64,000 bases of DNA from Sphingomonas echinoides ATCC 14820 (lineage in GTDB: Bacteria > Pseudomonadota > Alphaproteobacteria > Sphingomonadales > Sphingomonadaceae): assembly GCF_000241465.1 (NCBI RefSeq), contig NZ_JH584235.1, forward strand, positions 2,376,527-2,440,526, in the 5' to 3' direction. This document shows, piece after piece, positions 18,956 to 28,963 of this stretch (position 1 is its first letter; each line of letters begins with the position of its first letter). The notes below the pieces were generated by a model. The model was not told the DNA's origin, did not search any database, and worked only from the letters and a program-made list of their open reading frames with translations. The position numbers and the translations under genes are program-made.

Positions 18956-19885
18956 TCAGAGCTTTTCGGTCAGCTCCGGCACGATCTTGAACAGATCGCC
19001 TACCAGGCCGAGATCGGCGACCTGGAAGATCGGCGCATCTTCGTCCTTGTTGATGGCGATGATGGTCTTGCTGTCCTTCATCCCCGCCAGATGCTGGATC
19101 GCCCCCGAAATGCCGACCGCGACATAGACTTCCGGGGCGACGATCTTGCCGGTCTGGCCGACCTGATAATCGTTGGGCGCATAGCCCGCATCGACGGCAG
19201 CGCGGCTGGCGCCGACGCCCGCGCCGAGCTTGTCGGCAAGCGGATCGATCACGGCATGGAATTGCTCGCTCGACCCGAGCGCCCGCCCGCCGGAAACGAT
19301 GATCTTGGCCGAGGTCAGCTCGGGCCGCTCCGACTTGGCGATTTCCGAACCGACATAGGTCGACACACCCGCATCGCCGGTCGAGGCAACCGCTTCGATC
19401 GTGCCCGTGCCGCCTTCGGTCGCGGCCTTTTCAAAGGCAGTGCCGCGCACCGAAATGACCTTCTTGGCATCGCGGGTTTGCACCGTGGCGATGGCGTTGC
19501 CGGCATAGATCGGGCGCGTGAAGGTATCTTCGCTCTCGACCGAGAGGATGTCCGAAATCTGCATCACGTCGAGCAAGGCGGCGACGCGCGGCGCAATGTT
19601 CTTGCCGTTGGTGGTAGCGGGCACGAGGAACGCGTCATGCGTTTCCATCAGCTTGGCGACCAAAGGCGCGACGTTTTCAGCCAGCGCATGGGCATAGGCC
19701 GCATCGTCCGCGACATGCACCTTGCCGACGCCCGCGATCTTCGCGGCGGCCTCGGCCACTGCGCCGACGCCCTGGCCGGCGACGAGCAGATGGACTTCAC
19801 CCAGCTTGGCAGCGGCGGTGACGGTGGAGAGGGTGGCGTCCTTCACGGATGCGCCATCATGTTCGACCCAAACGAGCGTCTTCAC
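18956..19885 (-). CDS. etfA: Electron transfer flavoprotein alpha subunit
   Basis: 309-residue FAD-binding subunit of ETF, which takes electrons from acyl-CoA and related dehydrogenases and passes them to ETF-ubiquinone oxidoreductase. The C-terminal FAD domain shows [48 protein letters not shown] and [20 protein letters not shown], all diagnostic. It overlaps etfB by 4 bases (ATGA), so the two subunits are translationally coupled. Confidence 0.95.
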   Translation of the reverse strand: MKTLVWVEHDGASVKDATLSTVTAAAKLGEVHLLVAGQGVGAVAEAAAKIAGVGKVHVADDAAYAHALAENVAPLVAKLMETHDAFLVPATTNGKNIAPRVAALLDVMQISDILSVESEDTFTRPIYAGNAIATVQTRDAKKVISVRGTAFEKAATEGGTGTIEAVASTGDAGVSTYVGSEIAKSERPELTSAKIIVSGGRALGSSEQFHAVIDPLADKLGAGVGASRAAVDAGYAPNDYQVGQTGKIVAPEVYVAVGISGAIQHLAGMKDSKTIIAINKDEDAPIFQVADLGLVGDLFKIVPELTEKL

Positions 19886-20631
19886 TTTGCGACTCCCATT
19901 GCCTTGAGCTTGGCCACCAGTTCATCGACATCGGCGACCTTGATCCCCGCCGAACGCTTGGGCGGCTCCACCACCTTGAGCGTGGTCAGGCGCGGGCTGA
20001 CATCGACGCCGTAATCGGCCGGGGTTTTCTGCGCGAGCGGCTTGGATTTGGCCTTCATGATGTTGGGAAGCGAGGCGTAACGCGGCTCGTTGAGGCGCAG
20101 ATCGACCGTGATGATCGCGGGCAGCGGCAGCGATTCGGTCTCGGCACCACCATCGACTTCGCGCGTCACCACGACGGTGCCGGGCGACAGCTCGACCTTA
20201 GACGCGAAGGTCGCCTGGCCGCGACCGAGCAGCCCGGCGAGCATCTGGCCGGTCTGGTTGTTGTCGTCATCAATCGCCTGCTTGCCGAGGATGACGAGGT
20301 CGGGCTGTTCCTCCTCGACGATCTTGGCAAGCAATTTGGCGACGCCGAGCGGCTCGACCTTGTCTTCGGACACGATCAGGATCGCGCGGTCGGCGCCCAT
20401 GGCGAGCGCGGTGCGCAGCGTTTCCTGCGCCTTCTGCTCGCCGATCGACACGACGACGATCTCGGTAACGCCCGCTTTTTCCTTCAGGCGGATCGCCTCT
20501 TCGACGGCGATTTCGTCGAACGGGTTCATGCTCATCTTGACGTTGGCGAGGTCGACCCCCGTCCCGTCCGCCTTCACGCGGGGCTTCACATTATAGTCAA
20601 GCACGCGCTTGACCGGGACCAGCACCTTCAT
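19882..20631 (-). CDS. etfB: Electron transfer flavoprotein beta subunit
   Basis: 249-residue AMP-binding subunit of ETF. Family motifs include [53 protein letters not shown] and [11 protein letters not shown]. First gene of the etfBA operon, transcribed leftward. A TTTACGTTTACGTCAA sequence lies 21-37 bases before the ATG and may be a control site. Confidence 0.95.
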   Translation of the reverse strand: MKVLVPVKRVLDYNVKPRVKADGTGVDLANVKMSMNPFDEIAVEEAIRLKEKAGVTEIVVVSIGEQKAQETLRTALAMGADRAILIVSEDKVEPLGVAKLLAKIVEEEQPDLVILGKQAIDDDNNQTGQMLAGLLGRGQATFASKVELSPGTVVVTREVDGGAETESLPLPAIITVDLRLNEPRYASLPNIMKAKSKPLAQKTPADYGVDVSPRLTTLKVVEPPKRSAGIKVADVDELVAKLKAMGVAK

Positions 20632-20651
20632 TGCACGCTCTCCGAACGGTT

Positions 20652-20668
20652 CTTTACGTTTACGTCAA
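20652..20668 (-). promoter_or_regulatory. LiuR-like operator upstream of etfBA
   Basis: CTTTACGTTTACGTCAA lies just upstream of etfB. TTTACG/CGTAAA repeats of this kind resemble operators of MerR-family LiuR regulators, which control branched-chain amino acid and fatty acid catabolism and in several proteobacteria include etfBA. The match is by eye. Confidence 0.35.
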
Positions 20669-20714
20669 TCCAATGCAGATGTGGCGATGTCGCGCGAAAA
20701 GATCAAGCAATCGA

Positions 20715-21182
20715 TCACACCGATGTTGCATTGGCGCGCGCCGCGATGAATTCTCCAATGAGGGCCGGGAACTGCTCTCGGGGTGGAAACCCCTCAAATG
20801 CATGTGCAGCGCCAATCCGCGCCCAGGGCAGGGCTTCTGCGGTCACCGTCTCGATGAACGGCGCATCACTTGGGGGCGAGTCGAGCAACGTCGATCGGAC
20901 ATTTACGAAATCGTCCATGCCCTCGGGGCGTGTGAACACCCAGCTCAAGCAGGACGGGCAATAGAGGTGACGCTGCGGTCCCCGCAGCGCCCCCGCCACC
21001 GGCTCGCCCGCCAACACTTCGAAACGGTCGGCCGGGTAGAAGGCGCTGACCGAATAAGCGCTGGCAGTCATTCGCTGGCAGCCCCGGCAATGGCAGGCCA
21101 TAGTGATCAGCGGGTCGCCAAACACCTTGAAACGGATTTCTCCGCATCGGCAGCCGCCATCGCTGGAGCCGCTATCGCTCAC
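20715..21182 (-). CDS. GFA/CENP-V domain zinc protein
   Basis: This 155-residue protein of the glutathione-dependent formaldehyde-activating (GFA) fold family has zinc ligands [16 protein letters not shown] and YCPSCLSW. The substrate is unknown; most family members do not act on formaldehyde. The start is GTG at 21182, overlapping the sucC stop by 4 bases (GTGA), so expression is tied to the TCA-cycle gene. There is no SD apart from sucC coding sequence, which is consistent with coupled re-initiation. Confidence 0.82.
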   Translation of the reverse strand: MSDSGSSDGGCRCGEIRFKVFGDPLITMACHCRGCQRMTASAYSVSAFYPADRFEVLAGEPVAGALRGPQRHLYCPSCLSWVFTRPEGMDDFVNVRSTLLDSPPSDAPFIETVTAEALPWARIGAAHAFEGFPPREQFPALIGEFIAARANATSV

Positions 21183-22378
21183 GCAGCCTTTTTCACCTCA
21201 GCGACGATCTTCTTGGCGGCATCGCCCAGATCGTTGGCAGGCACAATCGCCAGGCCGGAATTGGCCAGGATGTCCTTGCCCAACTGAACGTTGGTACCTT
21301 CGAGACGAACCACCAGCGGCACCGACAGGTTCACTTCCTTGGCCGCCGCGACGATCCCCTCGGCGATGATGTCGCAGCGCATGATGCCGCCGAAGATGTT
21401 GACCAGAATGCCCTTCACGTTCGGATCGCTGAGGATGATCTTGAACGCAGCCGTCACCTTCTCCTTATTGGCGCCGCCGCCAACGTCGAGGAAGTTGGCC
21501 GGGAACATGCCGTTGAGCTTGATGATGTCCATCGTCGCCATCGCGAGGCCTGCGCCGTTGACCATGCAGCCAATGTCGCCGTCGAGCTTGATATAGGCCA
21601 GGTCATACTTGGAGGCTTCGAGCTCAGCCGGATCTTCCTCGGTCTCGTCGCGCAGTTCGAGCAGATCCTTGTGGCGGAACATCGCATTGCCGTCGAAGCC
21701 GACCTTGGCGTCGAGCACAACGAGCTTGTTGTCGTCGGTGACGGCGAGCGGGTTGATTTCGATCTGCTCGGCATCGGTGCCGAGGAAGGCGTCATACAGC
21801 TTGGACGCGACGCTGGCGGCCTGCTTGGCGAGATCGCCCTTCAGTTCGAGCGCGGCGGCCACGGCGCGGCCATGATGCGGCTGGAAGCCGGTTGCGCAAT
21901 CAATGTCGATCGCGTGGATCTTCTCGGGCGTCTCATGCGCGACGGTCTCGATGTCCATGCCGCCTTCGGTCGAGGCGACCATCGACACGCGACCGGTGGC
22001 GCGGTTGACGAGCAATGCCAGGTAGAATTCTTTGGCGATGTCGACACCGTCGGTGATGTACAGGCGGTTGACCTGCTTGCCATGTTCGCCGGTCTGCACG
22101 GTCACGAGCGTGTTGCCGAGCATGTCGGTTGCCGCAGCGCGCACCTCGTCGAGCGTCTTGGCGAGGCGGACACCGCCCTTGGCATCAGGCCCGAGTTCCT
22201 TGAACTTGCCCTTGCCGCGGCCACCGGCGTGAATCTGCGCCTTGACCACGTAGAGCGGCCCAGGAAGCTTGGCGGCGGCGGCGACAGCCTCTTCTACGGT
22301 CAGCGCAGCGAAACCCGCGGGCACCGGCACGCCGAATTTCGCGAGGACTTCCTTGGCCTGATATTCATGGATGTTCAT
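21179..22378 (-). CDS. sucC: Succinyl-CoA ligase (ADP-forming) beta subunit
   Basis: 399-residue ATP-grasp subunit of the TCA-cycle enzyme that makes ATP from succinyl-CoA. It begins [20 protein letters not shown] and carries [40 protein letters not shown] and the C-terminal [17 protein letters not shown]. sucD is not beside it, which is unusual because sucCD normally form an operon. It is instead coupled to a GFA protein gene. The ATG at 22378 follows a GAAAGG site. Confidence 0.95.
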   Translation of the reverse strand: MNIHEYQAKEVLAKFGVPVPAGFAALTVEEAVAAAAKLPGPLYVVKAQIHAGGRGKGKFKELGPDAKGGVRLAKTLDEVRAAATDMLGNTLVTVQTGEHGKQVNRLYITDGVDIAKEFYLALLVNRATGRVSMVASTEGGMDIETVAHETPEKIHAIDIDCATGFQPHHGRAVAAALELKGDLAKQAASVASKLYDAFLGTDAEQIEINPLAVTDDNKLVVLDAKVGFDGNAMFRHKDLLELRDETEEDPAELEASKYDLAYIKLDGDIGCMVNGAGLAMATMDIIKLNGMFPANFLDVGGGANKEKVTAAFKIILSDPNVKGILVNIFGGIMRCDIIAEGIVAAAKEVNLSVPLVVRLEGTNVQLGKDILANSGLAIVPANDLGDAAKKIVAEVKKAA

Positions 22379-22493
22379 GGGCTGCGTGCCTTTCGAAGAT
22401 CGGGGATAGAGTGGCCTTAAGCACAGCCGCCCGCGCGAATCCACCCCGTAGGCACGCGCATCGCTCGCCATTGCGTGTGCGGCTCGCTATATC

Positions 22494-23018
22494 ATGTCCA
22501 TGTCCTGGATCATCGGCCCGCTGCTGTTCATCGCCACCGTCGCCGGAATGGAGGGGTTCGCTTACGGCGCGCACCGCTGGCTGATGCATGGGCCGGGCTG
22601 GTTCCTGCATAAAAGCCACCACCGCCCGCGCACCGGCCATTGGGAGCTGAATGATCTGTATTTCGTGATCTTCGCAGCACCCTCGATCACGCTGTTGCTC
22701 GGCGGCGTGCAATGGGGCTGGGGCGACTGGACGATCTGGGTCGGCGCCGGGATTGCAGCCTATGGCGCCATCTATCTCGGCTTTCACGATGTGATCGTCC
22801 ACAAGCGCTTCAACCACCGCTATCTGCCGAAATCGGCCTATATGAAGCGCATCATTCAGGCGCACCGGCTGCACCATGTGGTGGAAACCAAGGGCGGGAC
22901 CGTCAGCTTCGGCTTTCTGGTCGCACCAAGCCCTGAAGCGCTGAAGGCCGAACTCAAACGCCGCGGCCATGCCGGCGTGCGCGCCGCAACACAGCAGGCA
23001 ACCCCCGTTTCCCCTTGA
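22494..23018 (+). CDS. crtZ: Beta-carotene hydroxylase
   Basis: This 174-residue membrane di-iron hydroxylase adds hydroxyls to the beta-ionone rings, giving zeaxanthin-type carotenoids (the route to the yellow pigments of sphingomonads). The histidine clusters are HRWLMH, HKSHHRPR, FHDVIVHKRFNHRY and HRLHH. Hydrophobic helices lie at residues 4-22 and 60-95. No other crt gene is adjacent. The stop overlaps the start of the TauE/SafE gene. Confidence 0.93.
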   Translation: MSMSWIIGPLLFIATVAGMEGFAYGAHRWLMHGPGWFLHKSHHRPRTGHWELNDLYFVIFAAPSITLLLGGVQWGWGDWTIWVGAGIAAYGAIYLGFHDVIVHKRFNHRYLPKSAYMKRIIQAHRLHHVVETKGGTVSFGFLVAPSPEALKAELKRRGHAGVRAATQQATPVSP

Positions 23019-23764
23019 ACGAGAGCGCTTTCTTCTACGCGCTGGCGATTCCAGCGGTGTTGCTGCTCGGCCTGTCCAAGGGTGGCTTTGTCGGGCTTGG
23101 CGCGCTGTCGCTGCCGCTGCTGGCGATGGCGATCTCACCGGTACGCGCGGCTGCGATCCTGCTGCCGATCCTGATCGTGCAGGACGTGGTTGGCGTATGG
23201 GCGTTCCGGCGCGATTGGGATGCGGGTATATTGGGCTGGATGCTGCCGGGTGCCGCGATCGGGATCGCGCTCGGCTATCTGTTTGCCGCGCAGGTTCCAA
23301 CTACGGCAGTGCTCGCGCTGGTCGGGGCGATCTCGGTGGTGTTCGGTCTGTACCGGCTATGGGCCGACCGGCGCGGCGCAGTCGCGGTCGGGGCCCATGC
23401 GCCGGGTTGGGTCGGTACGCTGCTGGGCATTGCCTCAGGCTTTACCAGCCAGGTTGCCCATGCCGGACAACCGCCCTTTCAAATCTATGTGCTGCCGCGC
23501 CGCCTGCCACGCGATGTGCTGGTCGGTACCACCGCGATCTTCTTTGCCGCGGTCAATTGGATCAACGTGCCGGCCTATTGGGCGCTCGGCCAGTTCAACC
23601 GCGACACGTTGGGCGTGGCGGCGCTGCTGCTGCCGGTCGCGATAGCGTCAACCTTTGCCGGTGTCTGGCTGGTGCGCCGCGTGTCGCCCGCACGCTTTTA
23701 CACCGCCATCTATGCGCTGATGGTGCTGGTCGGAGTGAAGCTGATCTGCGACGCGCTGGCCTGA
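23015..23764 (+). CDS. TauE/SafE family sulfite or organic anion exporter
   Basis: 249-residue integral membrane protein with about seven hydrophobic segments. Family cues are LLGLSKGGFVGLGALSLPLLA near the N-terminus and FTSQVAHAGQPPFQIYVLPR in the middle. The transported substrate is unknown. The start is a TTG at 23015 inside TTGA shared with the crtZ stop, so translation is likely coupled to crtZ. The link to carotenoid synthesis is not obvious. Confidence 0.82.
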   Translation: MNESAFFYALAIPAVLLLGLSKGGFVGLGALSLPLLAMAISPVRAAAILLPILIVQDVVGVWAFRRDWDAGILGWMLPGAAIGIALGYLFAAQVPTTAVLALVGAISVVFGLYRLWADRRGAVAVGAHAPGWVGTLLGIASGFTSQVAHAGQPPFQIYVLPRRLPRDVLVGTTAIFFAAVNWINVPAYWALGQFNRDTLGVAALLLPVAIASTFAGVWLVRRVSPARFYTAIYALMVLVGVKLICDALA

Positions 23765-23776
23765 GCTCCCGCGCCC

Positions 23777-24712
23777 TCAGTCAAACAGCGACGACACAGA
23801 GCTTTCATCGGCGATGCGGCGGATCGCCTCGGCGAGCAGCGGGGCGATCGTCAGATGGCGGATCTTCTTGGCGGCGGCGACAATGTCATGGCTGCCGAGC
23901 GAATCGGTGATCACCAGTTCCTCGAGCGCCGAGCTTTCGACGCGCGCCACCGCACCACCCGACAGCACGCCGTGCGTGATATAAGCAGCGACGCCCTCGG
24001 CCCCCGCTTGCTTGAGCGCAGCGGCGGCGTTGCACAGCGTGCCGCCCGAATCGACGATATCGTCGATCAGAATGCAGAAACGGCCCTCGACCTCACCGAT
24101 GATGTTCATCACCTCGGATTCGCCCGCGCGCTCGCGTCGCTTGTCGACGATCGCGAGGGGCGCATTGTCGAGTCGCTTGGCCAGCGCGCGCGCGCGCACC
24201 ACGCCGCCGACGTCAGGCGAAACCACCATCAGATTGCGCTTGCCATAGCGCGTGAGAATATCCGCCGACATCACCGGCGCGGCGAACAGATTGTCGGTCG
24301 GGATATCGAAAAAGCCCTGGATCTGCCCGGCGTGCAGATCGACCGAGAGCACACGGTCAGCGCCCGCGACGGTGATGAGATTGGCGACGAGCTTGGCCGA
24401 AATCGGGGTGCGCGGCCCCGGCTTGCGGTCCTGCCGGGCATAGCCGAAATAGGGGATGACGGCGGTGATGCGCTTGGCCGAGGCGCGTTTCAGCGCATCG
24501 ATGCAGATCAGCAATTCCATCAGATTGTCGTTCGCCGGATAGCCGGTCGATTGCAGCACGAACACATCCTCGCCGCGCACATTCTCGCGGATTTCCACGA
24601 AAATCTCTTCATCGGCAAAGCGGCGGACCAAGGCGTCGGTCAACGGCAGTTCGAGATAGGACGCGATATCGCGCGCGAGGGGCAAGTTCGAATTGCCGGT
24701 CATCAATTTCAT
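23777..24712 (-). CDS. prs: Ribose-phosphate pyrophosphokinase
   Basis: 311-residue PRPP synthetase that supplies PRPP for nucleotides, His and Trp. Motifs: [59 protein letters not shown] (metal-binding histidine), [11 protein letters not shown] and the PRPP loop [17 protein letters not shown]. Start chosen at the ATG giving [17 protein letters not shown]. It ends 12 bases from the convergent TauE/SafE stop, with no room for a separate terminator. Confidence 0.95.
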   Translation of the reverse strand: MKLMTGNSNLPLARDIASYLELPLTDALVRRFADEEIFVEIRENVRGEDVFVLQSTGYPANDNLMELLICIDALKRASAKRITAVIPYFGYARQDRKPGPRTPISAKLVANLITVAGADRVLSVDLHAGQIQGFFDIPTDNLFAAPVMSADILTRYGKRNLMVVSPDVGGVVRARALAKRLDNAPLAIVDKRRERAGESEVMNIIGEVEGRFCILIDDIVDSGGTLCNAAAALKQAGAEGVAAYITHGVLSGGAVARVESSALEELVITDSLGSHDIVAAAKKIRHLTIAPLLAEAIRRIADESSVSSLFD

Positions 24713-24848
24713 GGCGTTCGAAACTCCCTGTCGTCCCCATGCCCCGCGTCTGGCTGCGCGCGCTCTTGGCAAAGCGTCCTTTAGGCGCGGGCTTTGCGCG
24801 CGGTAAAGGGGCATTGCCGCACGAACCAGCGCTGCCTAGAGCAAATCC

Positions 24849-26177
24849 ATGACCATTCGCACCCGTTTCGCCCCCTCGCCCACCGGTATGCTGCATGTCG
24901 GCAATATCCGCACCGCGCTCCACAATTGGGTGTGGGCGCAAGCGCAAGGCGGGGAATTCTGGCTGCGCATCGACGATACCGATGCCGAACGCAGCGAGGA
25001 ACGCTTCGTCGACGCGATCCGCGCCGATCTCGCCTGGCTTGGCCTCACCGCGCACGGCGAAGAACGCCAGTCGGCGCGGTTCGCGCTCTATGAGGCACGC
25101 TTTGCCGCGTTGCGCGCGGCGGGCCGGGTCTATCCGGCGTATGAAACCGCGCAGGAACTCGATCTCAAGCGCAAGATCGCCGCCGGGCGCGGCTTGCCGC
25201 CGATCTATGATCGCGCAGCGCTGGCTTTGTCGGATGCCGACCGCGCCAGAGTGGAGGCCGACGGCATCGCCCCGCATTGGCGCTTCAAGCTCGATCATGA
25301 CACGCCGATCGTCTGGGACGATTTGATTCGCGGGCCCCAGAAATTCGATGCGGCAACGATGAGCGACCCGGTGATCCGCCGCGCCGATGGATCGTGGCTG
25401 TATATGCTCCCCTCGGCGATCGACGATGCCGAGATGGGCATCACCCATGTCGTGCGCGGCGAGGACCATGTCTCCAACACCGCGCTGCAATTGCAGATGT
25501 TCGCGGCGATGGGCGTCGCCGCCCCTGCCTTCGCGCATGAAGCGTTGCTGGTCGGCTCCGAGGGCAAATTGTCGAAGCGGCTTGGCTCGCTCGGTGTCGA
25601 GCATTTCCGCGAGGTCGGGATCGAGCCCGCCGCCGTGCGCGCGTTGCTCGCGCGAATCGGGACGAGCCTGCCGGTCGAACCATTGGTCGACACCGCCGCG
25701 CTGGTCGCAACCTTCGATTTCGCCAAATTCGGCCGCGCGCCTGCGCGCTTCGACGAGGCGGAACTGGCCGGGCTCAATGCCAAAATCGTCCACCAGCTCG
25801 ATTTCGCCAGCGTGGCTGAGCGGCTGCCAGCGGGCATGGGCGCGGCGGAATGGGAAGCGGTGCGACCGAACCTCTCGACCGTTGCCGAGGCAGCGGACTG
25901 GTGGAAGGTGATCGAAGGGCCGATCGACGCGGTGCGCGACCCCGCCGATGCCGATTTCCTCGCCGCCGCCGCGCGCCATATGGCCGCAATGCCGTGGGGT
26001 GCCGATCCGTGGCACGCGCTGACCGCCGCGTTGAAGGGCGAGACCGGACGCAGCGGCAAGGCGCTGTTCCTGCCGCTGCGCCGCGCGCTGACCGGACGCG
26101 ACCACGGCCCCGACATGAAGGCGCTGCTGCCGTTGATCGGTCGCGATCGTGCGGCAGCGCGGCTTTCCACGATCTGA
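24849..26177 (+). CDS. gltX: Glutamyl-tRNA synthetase
   Basis: 442-residue class I synthetase. Landmarks are FAPSPTGMLHVGNIRTA (HIGH equivalent HVGN at residues 16-19), LRIDDTDAERSEERFVDAI and KLSKRLG (KMSKS equivalent, 240-244), with a discriminating C-terminal domain after residue 300. Alphaproteobacteria often carry two gltX genes, one charging tRNA-Gln for amidation; which type this is cannot be settled here. A perfect TATAAT begins at its stop codon and probably serves the next gene. Confidence 0.93.
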   Translation: MTIRTRFAPSPTGMLHVGNIRTALHNWVWAQAQGGEFWLRIDDTDAERSEERFVDAIRADLAWLGLTAHGEERQSARFALYEARFAALRAAGRVYPAYETAQELDLKRKIAAGRGLPPIYDRAALALSDADRARVEADGIAPHWRFKLDHDTPIVWDDLIRGPQKFDAATMSDPVIRRADGSWLYMLPSAIDDAEMGITHVVRGEDHVSNTALQLQMFAAMGVAAPAFAHEALLVGSEGKLSKRLGSLGVEHFREVGIEPAAVRALLARIGTSLPVEPLVDTAALVATFDFAKFGRAPARFDEAELAGLNAKIVHQLDFASVAERLPAGMGAAEWEAVRPNLSTVAEAADWWKVIEGPIDAVRDPADADFLAAAARHMAAMPWGADPWHALTAALKGETGRSGKALFLPLRRALTGRDHGPDMKALLPLIGRDRAAARLSTI

Positions 26178-26218
26178 TATAATGTCTCTTGCGTCGTAAA
26201 TGTTATGATGTAACATTC
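26178..26218 (+). promoter_or_regulatory. tonB promoter with Zur-like operator
   Basis: A TATAAT hexamer at 26178-26183 is followed by the inverted repeat AATGTTA-TGATG-TAACATT at 26199-26217. The repeat closely resembles the Zur (zinc uptake regulator) box core ATGTTATA-N-TATAACAT. Placed just after the expected transcription start, it would repress tonB when zinc is plentiful. No clear -35 hexamer was seen. Confidence 0.5.
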
Positions 26219-26263
26219 TCTCCTGTCCGGCGTGCGACCGGACGCCATAGTGGGAGAGAAACG

Positions 26264-26935
26264 ATGTACGCAGATCGTTATTCCAGCCGCCAAGGCCTCA
26301 GCCCCGGGGGTGTCGGTTTCGCGCTCGGCGCGAGCGGGGTGCTGCTGTTCGGGCTTTCGCTGACCGCCCCCAGTCTCGTCACCCGTCTGGTCGATCCGCC
26401 GCTGACGACCATCAACATCCCCATCCCGACCGATCCGCCACCGCCGGAAAAGACCCAGCCCGCGCCGCATCTGAAGGACCCAATCCCGACCAACCCGCCG
26501 CCGGAAACCGTTGACAGTTCCAAACAGCAATCCACGACCGACCTCACCGCCGCCGCCTTGCCGATCGCTCCTCCCTCCAAGATCGAGGTGGAGGTCGGCA
26601 GCGGCGCTGGCGAGGTTCACACCGGCACCCCGCCACACCTTCCGACGATCGTCGCGCCCCAGCTCGATTCGCGCTACGCGACCCTGTTTCAACCCGCTTA
26701 CCCGAGCGACGAACGCCTGGCTGGCCACACGGGCCGAGTCGTCGTGCTTGTGCTGATCGGGACGGACGGGCGCGTGAAGGAGGTGCGGCAACTCAGCGCC
26801 GCCAGCACCGCCTTTTTCGAGGCAACGCGCAAGCAGGCACTGACCAAATGGCGCTTCACGCCGGGCACGCGCGACGGCGTGCCGGTCGAGGCATGGCGGA
26901 CGATGGCGGTGCGCTTTGAACTCGATGGCGACTAG
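26264..26935 (+). CDS. tonB: TonB energy transducer
   Basis: This 223-residue protein is anchored by one helix (about residues 18-38). A proline-rich periplasmic spacer (IPIPTDPPPPEKTQPAP) follows, then a C-terminal TonB domain: YPSDERLAGHTGRVVVLVLI, TRKQALTKWRFTPGTRDGVP. It passes proton-motive force to outer-membrane receptors. The ATG was chosen for its GGGAGAG site. ExbB and ExbD are not adjacent. The upstream palindrome points to zinc control. Confidence 0.9.
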   Translation: MYADRYSSRQGLSPGGVGFALGASGVLLFGLSLTAPSLVTRLVDPPLTTINIPIPTDPPPPEKTQPAPHLKDPIPTNPPPETVDSSKQQSTTDLTAAALPIAPPSKIEVEVGSGAGEVHTGTPPHLPTIVAPQLDSRYATLFQPAYPSDERLAGHTGRVVVLVLIGTDGRVKEVRQLSAASTAFFEATRKQALTKWRFTPGTRDGVPVEAWRTMAVRFELDGD

Positions 26936-26998
26936 CAGACCGTGGTTACGGTGCGGCGGGGGTGGCATCGGTGCCCCGCCGCGCCTATCTCCCTTTCC

Positions 26999-27349
26999 AT
27001 GAACTTTCTGCGCTATTTCTCCCCGCTGCGTGCCTGGCGCGATCTGCGTTATTACATCGTCACGCGGCAGCGGCATCAGCTCGGCTTCATGGGCGTCGCG
27101 CTGGCGCTGACCTATGTGATGGTGGTCGGCGTGATTTATGAATCGCGGATCCCGCCCAAACCCTATCACCGCGACATCATCTATGTGCAGCAATGGCGGC
27201 TCGACCGCACCGATGCCGAAATCGTCGCGCAGCAGAAGATCGACGGCATCGAACAGACCAAGCGCGAAAATGAGCTAAAGCGGCTGCAGGCCGAACGGCG
27301 CGCGCAGTTCAAGAAAGTGAATGACGGCCTCAAGGCTTACGGGCTCTGA
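26999..27349 (+). CDS. Small single-helix membrane protein, unknown
   Basis: I do not recognise the family. The 116-residue product has a basic N-terminus, one clear membrane helix (GFMGVALALTYVMVVGVIY) and YHRDIIYVQQWRLDRTDAEI. A charged, probably coiled-coil tail of Glu/Lys/Arg-rich repeats (QTKRENELKRLQAERRAQFK) follows. It is probably anchored with the tail in the periplasm. No good ribosome site precedes the ATG. It ends 2 bases before ribD, so it may be part of the rib operon. Confidence 0.65.
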   Translation: MNFLRYFSPLRAWRDLRYYIVTRQRHQLGFMGVALALTYVMVVGVIYESRIPPKPYHRDIIYVQQWRLDRTDAEIVAQQKIDGIEQTKRENELKRLQAERRAQFKKVNDGLKAYGL

Positions 27350-27351
27350 GC

Positions 27352-28338
27352 ATGATCGACGACCATCGTTGGATGGGGGCCGCGCTCGCACTCGGCGACC
27401 GCGGGCGCGGGCGCACCGCCCCCAACCCCAATGTCGGCTGCGTGATCGTGTCCGACGGCCGCGTCGTCGGGCGCGGCTGGACCCAGCCCGGCGGACGCCC
27501 CCATGCCGAGGCGATGGCGCTGGCTGAGGCCGGTGAAAAGGCGCGCGGCGCGTCGGTCTCTGTCACGCTGGAACCCTGCGCGCATGTCTCGCCGCGCGGC
27601 CCCGCGTGCAGCGATCTGCTGCAACTGGCGGGCGTGGCGCGGGTGGTGGTGGCGTTGGGGGACCCCGATATGCGCACCAACGGCGCGGGTATCGCGCGGC
27701 TGCGCGACGCCGGAATCACGGTCGAGGTCGGCGTGCGCGCCGACGAAGCGCGCCGGGCGATGGCGGGATTTCTCGCTCGACGCCTGCTCGCACGCCCGCA
27801 GGTCACGCTCAAACTCGCGCTGTCGCTCGACGGCGCGATGGCGCTGGCGTCGGGGCAAAGCGTCTGGATCACCGGTCCAGAAGCCCGCGCGCACGCGCAC
27901 CTGGAACGCGCGCGCCACGAAGCGATTGTGGTTGGACGCGGCACATTTGAGGCAGATGCTCCGACCCTCGACGTTCGACTCGCCGGCCTGGAGGCGCGCA
28001 GCCCGCGACGCCTGCTCCTGTCGCGCACCGAAGCCGATGGCTGGACGCGCCTCGCTGCACCCGCCGACATTGCAACGCTCGATTCGGTCGATCATGTGCT
28101 GGTCGAAGGTGGCCCGGCGGCCGCCGCCGCCTTTCTCTCCGCCGACCTGGTCGATCGGCTGTTGCTGTATCGCGCCCCGATCCTGATCGGCGGCGGACGC
28201 ACGCTGCCCGACATTGGCCTCACCGATCTCGCCGACGCGCATGGCCGCTGGTGCCTGATCGATTCGCGGAGCCTTGGCAGCGACCGGCTCGAGGTTTACG
28301 AGCGCGTAAGGGAGCCTGCACCAGGCGAAAGAGGATAG
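27352..28338 (+). CDS. ribD: Bifunctional riboflavin deaminase/reductase
   Basis: 328-residue RibD. The N-terminal cytidine-deaminase-like zinc domain has [16 protein letters not shown] (His51, Glu53) and [16 protein letters not shown] (Cys76, Cys86). The C-terminal NADPH-dependent reductase has [30 protein letters not shown] and a [12 protein letters not shown] loop. It performs the second and third steps of riboflavin synthesis from GTP. First clear enzyme gene of the operon. Confidence 0.95.
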   Translation: MIDDHRWMGAALALGDRGRGRTAPNPNVGCVIVSDGRVVGRGWTQPGGRPHAEAMALAEAGEKARGASVSVTLEPCAHVSPRGPACSDLLQLAGVARVVVALGDPDMRTNGAGIARLRDAGITVEVGVRADEARRAMAGFLARRLLARPQVTLKLALSLDGAMALASGQSVWITGPEARAHAHLERARHEAIVVGRGTFEADAPTLDVRLAGLEARSPRRLLLSRTEADGWTRLAAPADIATLDSVDHVLVEGGPAAAAAFLSADLVDRLLLYRAPILIGGGRTLPDIGLTDLADAHGRWCLIDSRSLGSDRLEVYERVREPAPGERG

Positions 28339-28342
28339 CGCG

Positions 28343-28963
28343 ATGTTCACCGGCATCATCACCGATATCGGCACGATCGACCGGGTCGAGGCGCGCGGCG
28401 ACCGGCGCATCTTCGTGCGGACGGACTATGATATGGCAGGCGTCGATCTCGGCGCGTCGATCGCCTGTTCGGGCGTGTGCCTCACCGTCGTCGACAAATC
28501 GGGCGCAGGCGAGCCCGGCTGGTTCGCCGCCGACGTCTCGGGCGAAACCGTCTCGCGCACGCCGCCCGAGCAATGGACCGCCGGACGCCGCCTCAACCTC
28601 GAACGCGCGCTGAAGCTCGGCGAGGAACTGGGCGGACATATCGTGACCGGCCATGTCGATGGCATCGGCACCGTGGTCGGCGTTCATCCCGAAGGCGACT
28701 CGTGGAAAATCGACATTGCGGTGCCCGCCGATCTTGCGCCCTTCGTCGCGCAAAAGGGGTCGATCACCGTCGATGGCGTGTCGCTGACGGTCAATGCCGT
28801 CGCCGATCACGGTGCCACCTCGCATTTTTCGCTCAACATCATTCCGCACACCCAGGCGATGACCACGCTGGGCGATCTGCAACCCGGTGCCGCCGTCAAT
28901 ATCGAGATCGACGTCCTCGCCCGCTATTTGAAACGCATGGAGCATTATCGTGCCACAGCCTGA
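28343..28963 (+). CDS. ribC: Riboflavin synthase alpha chain
   Basis: 206-residue enzyme built from two lumazine-binding repeats. It opens with [16 protein letters not shown], has [11 protein letters not shown] and [20 protein letters not shown] in the first repeat, and [14 protein letters not shown] plus [16 protein letters not shown] in the second. It dismutates two lumazines into riboflavin. It overlaps the GTG start of ribB by 14 bases. Confidence 0.95.
   Translation: MFTGIITDIGTIDRVEARGDRRIFVRTDYDMAGVDLGASIACSGVCLTVVDKSGAGEPGWFAADVSGETVSRTPPEQWTAGRRLNLERALKLGEELGGHIVTGHVDGIGTVVGVHPEGDSWKIDIAVPADLAPFVAQKGSITVDGVSLTVNAVADHGATSHFSLNIIPHTQAMTTLGDLQPGAAVNIEIDVLARYLKRMEHYRATA

Noticed and set aside
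24609-26216. 535-codon minus-strand frame over gltX
   Set aside because: Shadow of gltX with no domain.
27270-27351. FMN riboswitch before ribD
   Set aside because: The upstream bases are coding sequence of the small membrane protein and none of the conserved FMN riboswitch blocks was seen.
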